Shown here: positions 1 through 9,215 of the stretch, in pieces
Layout: each line of letters starts with the position of its first letter
Position numbering within the stretch: the stretch's first letter is position 1
Source of the DNA: Neorhizobium petrolearium
GTDB lineage: Bacteria; Pseudomonadota; Alphaproteobacteria; Rhizobiales; Rhizobiaceae
Assembly: GCF_017873175.1 (NCBI RefSeq)
Contig: NZ_JAGGJW010000006.1
Coordinates: 186,001 to 250,000, forward strand
Length of the DNA: 64,000 bases
Direction: 5' to 3'
Position numbers and translations under genes: made by a program
Notes under the pieces: model-generated
The model's database searches: none
Told to the model about the DNA's origin: nothing
Seen by the model: the letters and a program-made list of their open reading frames with translations, nothing else

Positions 1-1112
1 CGCTTCTTGCTTTCAGTGCGCGGGTCGCCGGCGACGATGCGCGCACACGCATTGTCATTGACTTTGAAAAGAAGCCGGAGTTTTCGGTCCATTACCTCGC
101 TGCGCCGGAGAGGGTGATCGTCGATCTGCCGGCGACCGCCTTCGGGTTTCCCGCCGAAGAACTCGCGGCCCGTGGCCTCTTCAAGGACATTCGCTACGGC
201 ACGATGGACGAATCGAGCGCCCGTATTGTGCTGACGGCCAAGAAGCCAGTGAAGCTTGTGCTTGCCGAAGCGCAGCCGAACGACAACGGTAGCTATCGCC
301 TGGTACTCGACGCCGAAATGACATCGAAAGATACCTTCGCCAATCTCGTCAAGACACAAAGCTGGGAAATGCCGACCGAAGCGGCCCCGGATGCGCTCGG
401 GCTTGCCGAGCATGACAATGTCTTCACCGTGGCCGTCGATGCCGGCCATGGGGGGATCGATGCCGGTGCTGCAGGGGCGGGGACCAATACACCGGAAAAG
501 ACGATCACGCTTGCCTTTGCCAAGATGCTGGCCGAGCGGTTGAACGAGATCAACGGTATCAAGGCCTTCCTGACGCGCGATGACGATACCTTTCTGTCGC
601 TTTCTGAACGCGTCACGCTCGCTCGCCAAGGGCGTGCGGATCTCTTCGTCTCCCTGCATGCCGACACGCTGGCGCAGAAGGATATCCGTGGTGCGACCGT
701 CTACACGCTTTCCGACAAGGCTTCCGACCGGATGGCGGAAAATCTCGCCGCCCGCGAAAACCTGTCCGACGAGCTTGCCGGCTACAGTATCAAGAGCGGC
801 CCTCCGGAGGTTGCCGACATTCTGCTCGACCTGACGCGCCGAGAAACGCAGGCGTTCTCGATTGCACTCGCCAACAATGTCGTCGAGTCCTTCGAAGGCC
901 AAGTCGGACTTATCAACAACCCGCATCGTTACGCCGGTTTTCAGGTGCTGCGCGCGCCTGATATTCCGTCCGTACTTTTGGAGCTCGGGTTCCTGTCCAA
1001 CCTTGAGGATGAGAAGCTGCTGCTGGACGAAGGCTGGCGGGAAAAGGTGACCGGTCGACTTGCAGATGCCGTCCGACGCTATCGGGATCGTGCCCTGGCA
1101 AACGGAGGCTGA
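1..1112 (+). CDS. amiC: N-acetylmuramoyl-L-alanine amidase, AMIN plus Amidase_3 (5' end outside window)
   Basis: This enzyme cleaves the amide bond between N-acetylmuramic acid and the stem peptide of peptidoglycan in the periplasm, usually to separate daughter cells. The frame is open from base 3, so the start and signal peptide lie before the window. The first ~130 visible codons look like an AMIN wall-targeting domain. The Amidase_3 zinc domain begins near base 420 with VAVDAGHGG; the later SLHAD and LLELGFLSN supply the remaining His and Glu expected of the family. The next gene in the same direction is mrcA, a common pairing in Rhizobiales. Function is well supported by family motifs; the symbol follows common usage. 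Confidence 0.9.
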   Translation, partial: LLAFSARVAGDDARTRIVIDFEKKPEFSVHYLAAPERVIVDLPATAFGFPAEELAARGLFKDIRYGTMDESSARIVLTAKKPVKLVLAEAQPNDNGSYRLVLDAEMTSKDTFANLVKTQSWEMPTEAAPDALGLAEHDNVFTVAVDAGHGGIDAGAAGAGTNTPEKTITLAFAKMLAERLNEINGIKAFLTRDDDTFLSLSERVTLARQGRADLFVSLHADTLAQKDIRGATVYTLSDKASDRMAENLAARENLSDELAGYSIKSGPPEVADILLDLTRRETQAFSIALANNVVESFEGQVGLINNPHRYAGFQVLRAPDIPSVLLELGFLSNLEDEKLLLDEGWREKVTGRLADAVRRYRDRALANGG

Positions 1113-1364
1113 TGCGCCGCTCGCGTGGCCGCCCTGCCACAAGCGGCGGCAATGTCGGGCCGTTGGTTGCAGAGGGATGGGATTTGGTGGCTCAAGCCCT
1201 ATTTTACTCACATTCGGGCGGTTACTCGGTGAATATCAAATGCAATGGATGACGGACGATTGATCCGCTTTTGCCTTGCGCTCATGTAATCACCGTGCAA
1301 AACGCCTCAATCCGTGCGATGGTGTGTTTCACGCGCCGAAGGAAAGCCGAACGGTAGCTGCGAT

Positions 1365-3821
1365 ATGGTCAGATTGATTGGTTATCTCTTTGGATTGGCT
1401 TGCGTCCTGTTTTTGGTCGTGGCTGCCGGCGTGGGTATTTATCTCAGCGGGATGACCAAGGATCTGCCGAATTACGAGGTGTTGGCTTCCTACGAGCCGC
1501 CGGTCGCCACCCGCGTTCATGCCGGCAACGGCGCACTCATGGCCGAATACGCCCGGGAGCGGCGGCTCTTTTTGCCGATCCAGGCGGTTCCGGACCGTGT
1601 CAAGGCTGCCTTCCTGTCTGCGGAAGACAAGAATTTCTACAATCACCCCGGCATCGACATCACCGGCCTTGGTCGCGCAATCATCACCAACCTGCAGAAC
1701 CTCGGCTCCGGTCGCCGTCCGGAGGGAGCATCGACCATCACCCAGCAGGTCGCGAAGAACTTTCTGCTCACCTCCGACCAGACGATCGACCGCAAGGTCA
1801 AGGAGGCTATCCTCTCCTTCCGCATCGAACAGACCTATTCGAAGGACAAGATCCTCGAACTCTACCTGAACGAGATCTTCTTCGGCCTGAATTCCTACGG
1901 CATTGCGGGTGCTGCGCTCACCTATTTCGACAAGTCGGTGACGGAGTTGACGACGGCGGAGGCCGCCTATCTGGCAGCCCTTCCGAAGGGGCCGGCGAAT
2001 TACCATCCCTTCCGCCGGGAAAAGCAGGCGATCGAGCGCCGCAACTGGGTTATCGATCGCATGGCGGAGAACGGTTACATCACTCAGGCCGATGCGGACG
2101 ATGCCAAGAAGCAGCCGCTCGGCGTCAAGCCGCGCCGCAGCGGCACTCATCTTTTCGCCTCTGACTTTTTTTCAGAAGAGGTCCGCCGCCAGATCATCGA
2201 GCGTTATGGCGACAAGGCACTCTACGAAGGCGGGCTTTCGGTCCGCACCTCGCTCGATCCCGATCTGCAGATCATCGCGCGCCATGCCCTTCAGAATGGT
2301 CTTCTCGATTATGACGAGCGTCGCGGCTTCCACGGCCCGATTTCCCAGATCGGCATGATGGGCGATTGGGGACCGGAACTTGCCAAGCTGCCGTCGCTCC
2401 GCGACGTGCCGGAATGGAAGCTTGCGGTCGTTACCGACGTTTCGGCGCAATCCGTTTCGGTCGGCCTGCAGCCGTCTATCGATTCGAACGGTAAGGTTGA
2501 TCCCGCTCGTGAAACGGGGACGATTGCCGCTGACGACATGAAATGGGCCTTCCGTGACGCGACAGGCGCACGCAAGACGGCGAAGTCGCCGGAGGGCGTG
2601 TTGAAGCCAGGTGATGTCGTCTATGTCGAGCCGATTGATGAAGCGGCAAAGACCTACCGGCTGCGCCAGCCGCCGAAAGTGCAGGGCGGTTTCGTGGCGA
2701 TGGATCCCAATACGGGGCGTGTGCTCGCGATGGTCGGCGGCTTTTCTTATGCGCAGTCGGAATTCAACCGCGCCACGCAGGCGATGCGCCAGCCCGGTTC
2801 GTCGTTCAAACCTTTCGTTTATGCGGCAGCGCTTGACAACGGCTACACGCCGGCCTCTGTTATTCTCGACGCACCGATCGAGGTCGTTTCGGGCGGCCAG
2901 GTATGGAGGCCGGAAAACTATGGCGGCCAGTCGGCCGGCCCATCCACGCTCAGAACAGGCATCGAAAAGTCCCGAAATCAGATGACCGTGCGCCTGGCCC
3001 AGGACATGGGGATGGAATTGGTCGCCGAATATGCCGAGCGTTTCGGCATTTACGACAAGATGCTGCCCGTGCTTGCCATGTCGCTCGGCTCCGGCGAGAC
3101 CACGGTCATGCGCCTGGTCTCAGCCTATGCCGTGATCGCCAATGGCGGCAAGCAGATCAAGCCGACGGTCATCGACCGCATTCAGGATCGCTACGGCAAG
3201 ACGGTCTTCCGTCATGAGGAGCGCACCTGTGAGGGCTGCAACGCCAACGACTGGGCGAACCAGGAAGAGCCTACCGTGATCGATAATCGCGAGCAGGTTC
3301 TCGACCCGATGACCGCTTACCAGATCACGTCGATGATGGAAGGTGTTGTTGCTCGCGGTACGGCCGCAGGCAAGATTCCGGTGAAGGACCGTCCCGTCGC
3401 CGGCAAGACCGGGACCACCAACGACGAAAAGGACGCATGGTTCGTTGGCTTCACGCCGAACCTGGTCGCAGGCCTCTATCTCGGCTTCGATACGCCGGCG
3501 CCCCTCGGTCGCGGCGGTACGGGTGGTTCGCTCTCCGCGCCGATCTTCGGTCAATTCCTGGCGGAGGCCGCGAAGCTGATGCCGGCGGAAAAGTTCCATG
3601 TGCCGGAAGGCATGCAGTTCATCGCCGTGAACCGCAAGACCGGCATGGCGGCCATGGAAGGCGAGCCGGATACGATCGTCGAGGCCTTCAAGCCCGGCAC
3701 GGGACCGGCCGATGTCTTCCAGGTCATCGGTGAGGGCGAATATATGACCCAGGACCAGATTTTCAACAATTCGCCCCAGGCCCAGCAGGCCGTGACTTCG
3801 GGCATGCCGGGTCTCTTCTGA
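1365..3821 (+). CDS. mrcA: Penicillin-binding protein 1A, bifunctional transglycosylase/transpeptidase
   Basis: This class A PBP polymerises glycan strands and cross-links peptides on the outer face of the inner membrane. The 818-aa product, normal for the family, starts with one membrane anchor (RLIGYLFGLACVLFLVVAAG). The GT51 domain shows the EDKNFYNHPG, ASTITQQVAKNF and LYLNEIFFG motifs. The transpeptidase domain has the nucleophile box SSFK, the SRN box and KTGTT. I placed the start at ATG 1365 because the anchor begins there; the frame is open further upstream to 1314 without a convincing N-terminus. About 250 bases without a gene separate it from amiC. Confidence 0.93.
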   Translation: MVRLIGYLFGLACVLFLVVAAGVGIYLSGMTKDLPNYEVLASYEPPVATRVHAGNGALMAEYARERRLFLPIQAVPDRVKAAFLSAEDKNFYNHPGIDITGLGRAIITNLQNLGSGRRPEGASTITQQVAKNFLLTSDQTIDRKVKEAILSFRIEQTYSKDKILELYLNEIFFGLNSYGIAGAALTYFDKSVTELTTAEAAYLAALPKGPANYHPFRREKQAIERRNWVIDRMAENGYITQADADDAKKQPLGVKPRRSGTHLFASDFFSEEVRRQIIERYGDKALYEGGLSVRTSLDPDLQIIARHALQNGLLDYDERRGFHGPISQIGMMGDWGPELAKLPSLRDVPEWKLAVVTDVSAQSVSVGLQPSIDSNGKVDPARETGTIAADDMKWAFRDATGARKTAKSPEGVLKPGDVVYVEPIDEAAKTYRLRQPPKVQGGFVAMDPNTGRVLAMVGGFSYAQSEFNRATQAMRQPGSSFKPFVYAAALDNGYTPASVILDAPIEVVSGGQVWRPENYGGQSAGPSTLRTGIEKSRNQMTVRLAQDMGMELVAEYAERFGIYDKMLPVLAMSLGSGETTVMRLVSAYAVIANGGKQIKPTVIDRIQDRYGKTVFRHEERTCEGCNANDWANQEEPTVIDNREQVLDPMTAYQITSMMEGVVARGTAAGKIPVKDRPVAGKTGTTNDEKDAWFVGFTPNLVAGLYLGFDTPAPLGRGGTGGSLSAPIFGQFLAEAAKLMPAEKFHVPEGMQFIAVNRKTGMAAMEGEPDTIVEAFKPGTGPADVFQVIGEGEYMTQDQIFNNSPQAQQAVTSGMPGLF

Positions 3822-3930
3822 CCGTATTACCGGTAGGTCGTATATCGGACGCGGGCTTTACATCCGGGTCCGGTGCAACTATGTCCACGGCACCTTTAAA
3901 TTCCAAACATAGCGAGTAAGAGCAAGCGCA

Positions 3931-5062
3931 ATGCGTGCGGAAATCATCAATGTAGTCGACGAAATCAAGCAGGCCATAAGCCTGCTGAGGAGGCATCTTT
4001 GACTGGGACCAGGCGGTAAGACGACTGGACTGGTTGAACAACAAGGCAGAGGACCCAAACCTCTGGAACGATGCGGCTGAAGCGCAGAAGCTTATGCGCG
4101 AACGCCAGCAGCTCGAGGACGGCATCAGCGGTGTGAAAGTCCTCGAACAGCAGCTCAAGGACAATATCGAGCTCATCGAACTCGGCGAGGAAGAGGGCGA
4201 TGAATCGGTTGTCCGCGAAGCCGAGGATGCCTTGAAGGCATTGAAGGCCGAGGCGGGCCGGCTCCAGGTTGAGGCGATGCTTTCAGGCGAGGCCGATGGC
4301 AACGACACCTACCTGGAAGTCCATTCCGGAGCAGGCGGTACCGAGAGTCAGGACTGGGCCAACATGCTGCTTCGCATGTACATCCGTTGGGCCGAGCAGA
4401 ACGGCTTCAAGGTCGAGGTGCTGGAAGTCCACGAGGGCGAAGAGGCAGGCATCAAGTCCGCGACGATCCTTGTGAAGGGACACAACGCCTATGGCTGGCT
4501 GAAGACCGAATCGGGCGTTCACCGCCTGGTGCGCATCTCGCCTTATGACAGCAACGCGCGCCGGCATACGTCCTTTTCGTCCACCTGGGTCTATCCGGTC
4601 GTCGACGACTCGATCAACATCGAGATCAACGAGAGCGATTGCCGCATCGATACCTACCGTTCGTCGGGCGCCGGTGGCCAGCATGTCAATACGACCGACT
4701 CGGCGGTGCGCATCACGCACATACCGACCGGTATCGTGGTCGCCTGCCAGCAGGAGCGCTCGCAGCACAAGAACCGCGCCAAGGCGTGGGAAATGTTGCG
4801 CGCCCGCATGTACGAAGCGGAACTGAAAAAGCGTGAGGACGCAGCGAATGCGGAAGCGGCGTCCAAGACCGATATCGGCTGGGGTCACCAGATCCGCTCA
4901 TACGTGCTGCAGCCTTACCAGCTCGTGAAGGACCTGCGCACCGGGGTGGAAAGCACGGCACCGGGCGATGTGTTGGATGGCGACCTGAACGAATTCATGG
5001 AAGCCGCACTTGCGCACCGCATCAGCGGCAAGCCGGACGTCGCCGTTGCGGATGTAGACTGA
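3931..5062 (+). CDS. prfB: Peptide chain release factor 2, made by programmed +1 frameshift
   Basis: RF2 releases finished proteins at UGA and UAA. A naive frame begins only at 4034, but ATG 3931 opens a 23-codon leader ([13 protein letters not shown]...) ending in CTT-TGA at 3997-4002. Slipping one base forward on CTT continues as GAC-TGG-GAC from 4001 and joins the main frame, giving about 376 aa, the usual RF2 length. The main frame holds the GGQ motif ([10 protein letters not shown]) that enters the peptidyl-transferase centre. An internal AGGAGG lies three bases before CTT, as in the textbook RF2 recoding site. Low RF2 makes UGA termination slow and favours the shift, so the protein regulates itself. 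Confidence 0.95.
3988..4003 (+). promoter_or_regulatory. prfB programmed +1 frameshift site
   Basis: AGGAGG at 3988-3993 is a Shine-Dalgarno-like stimulator, followed three bases later by the slippery CTT and the in-frame stop TGA-C at 4000-4003. TGAC is the poor-termination context typical of RF2 recoding sites. Confidence 0.93.
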
Positions 5063-5088
5063 CGAAATGATGTCAAATTGATCCGGAG

Positions 5089-5113
5089 AAAGCCCTGTCC
5101 GCAGGGCTTTTTT
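5089..5113 (+). terminator. Rho-independent terminator after prfB
   Basis: AAGCCCTG (5090-5097) and CAGGGCTT (5102-5109) form an 8-bp stem around a TCCG loop, followed by a run of T to 5113. It lies 27 bases after the prfB stop. Confidence 0.85.
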
Positions 5114-5195
5114 GTCCACAGCATCTGTCGCTGCACGTTCGTTCAAGACATGGCATTTGCCGTCATGCTACCGGTTTCCCGATGGGAGACCGGTC

Positions 5196-5789
5196 ATGGA
5201 CAACATAGTCACCTTCCTCGGTGCCGCCTTCGCTCTGACCGGTAGTCCCGGGCCGAATACGCTGAGTATCGCAGCGGCAGGGGCCGCTTTCGGGGCACGC
5301 CGCAGTCTCGGCTATATGGTCGGATTGCTTGCGGGCATGATTGTCGTGATGAGCGCTGTCGCCGCAGGCTTGACCAGTCTGGTATTGGCCATTCCTAGTA
5401 TGCTTCAGGTTCTGGCGCTGCTGGCGGCCGTCTATTTCCTCTACCTCGCCTGGAAAATAGCGACTGCGCCGCCGATTGACGAGGAAGCCGCAACGGGAAG
5501 AGCCCCCTCTTTTCCGGGCGGTGTCTTCCTGTCGCTCGTCAATCCGAAGGCCTATGCCGCGATGGGCGCTTTGTTTTCCGGTTTCACATTGGCCGTCGCC
5601 GATCCTGCAACGGACGCATTCTTCAAGATAGCTGTGCTGACGCTCGTGATCGCGGCAGTCAATCTGGCCTGGTTGTTTGTCGGGGCCACGCTGACACGTC
5701 TGTTTCGGGATCCTTTGGCCAACCGGATCGTCAACATAATTTTCGCGGCGCTTCTTCTCCTGTCTTTGCTGCCGGCTCTGATCCGGTAG
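5196..5789 (+). CDS. LysE/RhtB-family amino-acid exporter
   Basis: A 197-aa inner-membrane protein with about six hydrophobic segments. The N-terminal GSPGPNTLSIAAAG matches the LysE/RhtB signature. These exporters remove lysine, homoserine, threonine or related amino acids; the substrate cannot be read from sequence. I chose ATG 5196 because GGGAG lies just upstream and the first membrane segment follows at once; the frame opens earlier at 5112 with no sensible sequence. It stands alone behind the prfB terminator and converges on the downstream MFS gene. Confidence 0.8.
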   Translation: MDNIVTFLGAAFALTGSPGPNTLSIAAAGAAFGARRSLGYMVGLLAGMIVVMSAVAAGLTSLVLAIPSMLQVLALLAAVYFLYLAWKIATAPPIDEEAATGRAPSFPGGVFLSLVNPKAYAAMGALFSGFTLAVADPATDAFFKIAVLTLVIAAVNLAWLFVGATLTRLFRDPLANRIVNIIFAALLLLSLLPALIR

Positions 5790-5919
5790 GGAAGCTTCTG
5801 CCAGGCAGCAGCGGCTTGTCGCGGAGGGCACCTCTTGATGAAGGCGTTTATCGGCTGCATCGGCGGCAAGCCGAACATCTTGCGGCGGTATCAATTGAAC
5901 CTGCCCTGAAGGAAACAAA

Positions 5920-5947
5920 ACGGCCGGGCTTCATTAGGCCCGGCCGT
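5920..5947. terminator. Bidirectional hairpin between convergent lysE-like and MFS genes
   Basis: CGGCCGGGC (5921-5929) pairs perfectly with GCCCGGCCG (5938-5946), extended by one A/T pair on each side. On the minus strand it is followed by TTTTG, so it best serves the MFS gene; it could also stop transcripts coming from the left. Confidence 0.8.
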
Positions 5948-5969
5948 ACTGCTTTGAAAGAGTCGCCTG

Positions 5970-7172
5970 CTATTCAGCCGCAGCCATGGCGCCGGCCCGG
6001 CTGCGCAGGACGACCAGTGACAGCAGGAAGACGATCGTTGAGCAGATCGCGATGATCGTGATCATCGGCAGCGAGGTGCCATCGACGAACAGGCCGCCAA
6101 CGCCGACGATGATGGCGGATGTCACGAACTGGATCGTACCCATCATGGCCGAGGCCGTGCCGGCGATCCGCCCATGATGTTCCAATGCCAGCACGGCGGC
6201 CGTCGGAATGATCATGCCGAGAAAACCGTAACCGCCAAACAGGAACGCCGCCATCACGTCGAGCCGGTCGATACCGAGCGATGTAACGAATGCCAGCGTG
6301 ACCATCATCGCCGCATAGCCGAGCACAGCGCTGCGGATCACTTTCCTGAGCCCGATCTTGCGGGAAAGCCAGCCGTTCAGCTGCGACATGCCGATGAAGG
6401 CGACTGCGTTGCAGGAGAAGACGACGCTGTAGAAGGAGGGCGAAAGCCCGTAGTGCTCGATCAGCACGAAAGAGGAATTGGCCACATAGATCATGTAGCT
6501 CGACATGCCGAAGGAGGCGATGAAGACGAGCCCGAGATAATAAGGATCCTTAAGCAGGGTCACATAAGATCGGAGTGCGCTGCCGATACTGCTTTCGCTG
6601 CGTGCCGCGGGCAGGCGCGTCTCCTCCAGGAAAAACGTAGCAACGACGAGACCGAGAGCCCCCGCGCCGACCATGACCCAGAAGATCAGTCGCCAGTCGC
6701 CGAAGACGGTGACGATGCTGCCAGCAAGCGGTGCCAGGATCGGCGAAACGCTGAAAACCAGCATCAGCCGCGACATGAGTTGGGCGGCGGCGGGGCCGGT
6801 ATGCAGGTCACGGACGATGGCGCGTGAGATGACGACGCCGGCGCAGGCGCCCGTGCCCTGCAGGAAACGGAAGGCGATCAGCCATTCGATCGAAGGCGAC
6901 AGCGCGCAGCCGATGGCGCCGGTGGCATAAAGCATCAGGCCCACATAGAGCGGCCGCTTGCGGCCGAACATGTCGGAAAGGGGACCATAGACGATCTGCG
7001 ATACCGCCATTGCAGCGAAAAAGGAAATGAGGCTCGCCTGCACCGCGTGGCTGTCGGCGTTGAGGCTGGCGCTGATGGTGGGAAGAGCGGGAAGATACAT
7101 GTCGAGGGCGAAAAGCCCGATAGCGGAGAGCAGCCCGAGCGATAGGGCATGCGACGGTACTCTGCTTTGCAT
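5970..7172 (-). CDS. Bcr/CflA-type MFS multidrug transporter
   Basis: A 400-aa inner-membrane protein with about twelve hydrophobic segments. Early FALDMYLPALPTI and VYGPLSDMFGRKRPLY (the MFS loop 2-3 motif A region) match the Bcr/CflA drug:proton antiporter branch. It is transcribed away from a TetR regulator across a 170-bp intergenic region that contains a clear inverted repeat, so TetR control of this pump is likely. The expelled compound is unknown. Confidence 0.83.
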   Translation of the reverse strand: MQSRVPSHALSLGLLSAIGLFALDMYLPALPTISASLNADSHAVQASLISFFAAMAVSQIVYGPLSDMFGRKRPLYVGLMLYATGAIGCALSPSIEWLIAFRFLQGTGACAGVVISRAIVRDLHTGPAAAQLMSRLMLVFSVSPILAPLAGSIVTVFGDWRLIFWVMVGAGALGLVVATFFLEETRLPAARSESSIGSALRSYVTLLKDPYYLGLVFIASFGMSSYMIYVANSSFVLIEHYGLSPSFYSVVFSCNAVAFIGMSQLNGWLSRKIGLRKVIRSAVLGYAAMMVTLAFVTSLGIDRLDVMAAFLFGGYGFLGMIIPTAAVLALEHHGRIAGTASAMMGTIQFVTSAIIVGVGGLFVDGTSLPMITIIAICSTIVFLLSLVVLRSRAGAMAAAE

Positions 7173-7298
7173 TGGAAAAAACCTTTCCCGTCACCACATC
7201 TGCCGTGATACGGGGCAGGGCGGAAGACGATTATGGGAGATGAATATGAAAGCCGGCCGCGGGCGGGGAGATAGGCTCAGTCAGTCATGTAAAACATT

Positions 7299-7316
7299 TT
7301 GGACACAATTGTCCAA
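7299..7316. promoter_or_regulatory. Inverted repeat, likely TetR operator
   Basis: TTGGACA (7299-7305) and TGTCCAA (7310-7316) are perfect inverted copies separated by CAAT. The site is 28 bases before the TetR start and 127 bases before the divergent pump start, where a local TetR repressor usually binds. No binding data are available. Confidence 0.65.
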
Positions 7317-7343
7317 TTGGTCAAGTGCCTGTATGGTCATGTC

Positions 7344-8000
7344 ATGAAAAATTCGTCTGCCGAACTCACGCACGAAGCCGGGACATGGCCGGCGCCACAG
7401 AACAAGCGCCAGGCGATCCTGAATGCCGCGGCGGATGTTTTCGCTGAGCAGGGCTTTGCCGGCGCAAGCATCGACGCGATTGCGGCAAGGGCAGGGGTCT
7501 CGCGCCAGACGATTTATAACCAACTGGGCGACAAGGATAATTTGTTCAAGGTCGTGGTATCGGAAATTACCGATCGCTCCAGCGCCGGTTTCTTCCGCGT
7601 CCTCGATACATTTCCCGTCGCACCACAGGATCTCGAAACGGAGCTGGCGCTATTTTCGGCGCAGCTTCTGCGCAAGGCCTTGTGCGATCCGAACGGTCGT
7701 TGGCTGCGCAAGCTCGTGGAGACGGAAGGCGCGCGCTTCCCAGAGCTTTTCGAGACCTGGAAGGAATACGGGCCTGGCAAGAAATATCCCGCGATTGCCG
7801 CCCGTCTCGCCCAACTCGCCCATGCAGGATATCTCGATATCGACGATCCGGGACTGGCGGCCCGTCAGTATATGGCGCTTCTGGCAACCGACCTGCGCTA
7901 CGATCAGCAGATCGGCCGACAGACGCCGGAATCGGAAATCGATCGCATGGCGTCGGATGCAACGCGTACCTTTTTGCGCGCATTCGCCCGCAAGCGCTGA
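7344..8000 (+). CDS. TetR/AcrR-family transcriptional regulator
   Basis: A 218-aa regulator. Residues ~18-65 form the TetR helix-turn-helix (AILNAAADVFAEQGFAGAS, then SRQTIYNQLGDKDNLF). The rest is a helical ligand/dimer domain resembling the AefR/TetR_C_7 type. It is divergent from the MFS pump and has an inverted repeat directly upstream, suggesting it represses both itself and the pump. I took ATG 7344 because the HTH lies at the usual distance from it; starts further upstream would run through the operator. The inducer is unknown. Confidence 0.85.
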   Translation: MKNSSAELTHEAGTWPAPQNKRQAILNAAADVFAEQGFAGASIDAIAARAGVSRQTIYNQLGDKDNLFKVVVSEITDRSSAGFFRVLDTFPVAPQDLETELALFSAQLLRKALCDPNGRWLRKLVETEGARFPELFETWKEYGPGKKYPAIAARLAQLAHAGYLDIDDPGLAARQYMALLATDLRYDQQIGRQTPESEIDRMASDATRTFLRAFARKR

Positions 8001-8004
8001 AATT

Positions 8005-8778
8005 TCAGTTGTTGAACTGCTCGGCAAGGATCCGGTCGGACCAGGAATGGTTTGGATCGGAGAGGATGCGCGCGGTGATGTCCGTCGATTGCGCCACGCG
8101 CACATGCAGGACCGACTTGACTTCCGCATTGTCGGCCACCGCATTGACGGGGCGTTTTTCCGGTTCGAGAATGTCGATGTCGACGCAGACATGGTTCGGC
8201 AGCAGTGCGCCTCGCCAGCGCCGCGGCCTGAATGCCGAGACCGGAGTCATGGCGAGCAGCGGCGCCTCGAGCGGCAGGATTGGGCCATGGGCCGAGAGAT
8301 TGTAGGCGGTGGAGCCGGCCGGCGTCGCAATCATCAGGCCGTCGCAGATGAGTTCTTCCAGCCTCACGTGCCCGTCTATCACGACCTTCAGTTTGGCCGC
8401 CTGATATGACTGCCGGAAGAGATAGACCTCGTTGATGGCAAGTGCGACGGATGTCGAGCCGTCCTCGTTGGTGGTCGTCATCTTGAGCGGATGGAATTCG
8501 TTCTCGATCGCGTCGCCGATTCGCTCGCGGAGCTTTTCGGCGCGGTAATCGTTCATCAGGAAGCCGACCGAGCCGCAGTTCATTCCGTAGACGCTCTTTC
8601 CGGTGTTGATCGTCTCGTGCAATGTCTGCAGCATGAAGCCGTCGCCGCCGAGCGCCACGATCACATCGGCCTCCGCAGTCGGGACGTTGCCATAGAGACG
8701 CACGAGCTCTTCGAGGCCGGATTGCGCCTCCGGTGTTGCTGAGGCGATGAAGGCGAGCTTTTTCGGCTGGAACGACAT
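8005..8778 (-). CDS. nadK: NAD kinase
   Basis: It phosphorylates NAD to NADP in the cytoplasm. The 257-aa product has the GGDG motif (IVALGGDGFML) that binds the nucleotide and the conserved TPAGSTAYN segment. I start at ATG 8778 (MSFQPKKLAF) because AAAGG lies upstream and the open frame to 8820 adds only atypical sequence. It converges on the TetR gene with a four-base gap. It is single-copy housekeeping and marks the chromosomal side of the neighbouring element. Confidence 0.9.
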   Translation of the reverse strand: MSFQPKKLAFIASATPEAQSGLEELVRLYGNVPTAEADVIVALGGDGFMLQTLHETINTGKSVYGMNCGSVGFLMNDYRAEKLRERIGDAIENEFHPLKMTTTNEDGSTSVALAINEVYLFRQSYQAAKLKVVIDGHVRLEELICDGLMIATPAGSTAYNLSAHGPILPLEAPLLAMTPVSAFRPRRWRGALLPNHVCVDIDILEPEKRPVNAVADNAEVKSVLHVRVAQSTDITARILSDPNHSWSDRILAEQFNN

Positions 8779-9031
8779 GAAATGACCTTTGACGGTGTCG
8801 CCGACCGACGCGGCGCGCAACGGATGCTGTAACCAGTTGAGCTAACACGGCCCGGTGGGGAGGGTCATGCCGGCGGGACGGCCTTAGGTACAGGAAAAAC
8901 CGGGTTCCGGACAAGCGCCTTGCGTCGTTGGAACGTGCCGTGGCGGCGCGAGCGAAATGGAAGGTTGATCTGATTGCGGCGTTTTTCCCTTTACAGGAAG
9001 GAAAAATCTGCTAACTCCCCGTTTCGAAAGT

Positions 9032-9107
<76 letters not shown>

Positions 9108-9149
9108 AAAATCCTTCTAAATCAATGCGTTGTCAAGCCAACTAATTGA

Positions 9150-9190
9150 GCGTTAGCTGGAGAGGTTGCGGGGCTAATGCGGCGCTAACG
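9150..9190. repeat. Left-end copies of the GCGTTAGC motif
   Basis: GCGTTAGC occurs at 9150-9157, a one-mismatch form GGCTAATGC at 9172-9180 and GCTAACG at 9184-9190. The same octamer is clustered at the right end of the element beside int. Paired clusters near both att sites suggest integrase arm or excisionase sites. Confidence 0.5.
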
Positions 9191-9215
9191 ATTCGGGTTG
9201 GAAGTGGAGGAAATC

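Noticed and set aside
3931..4002. prfB read as a pseudogene because of the in-frame TGA
   Set aside because: The stop lies in a standard RF2 programmed frameshift site and the +1 frame continues at once.
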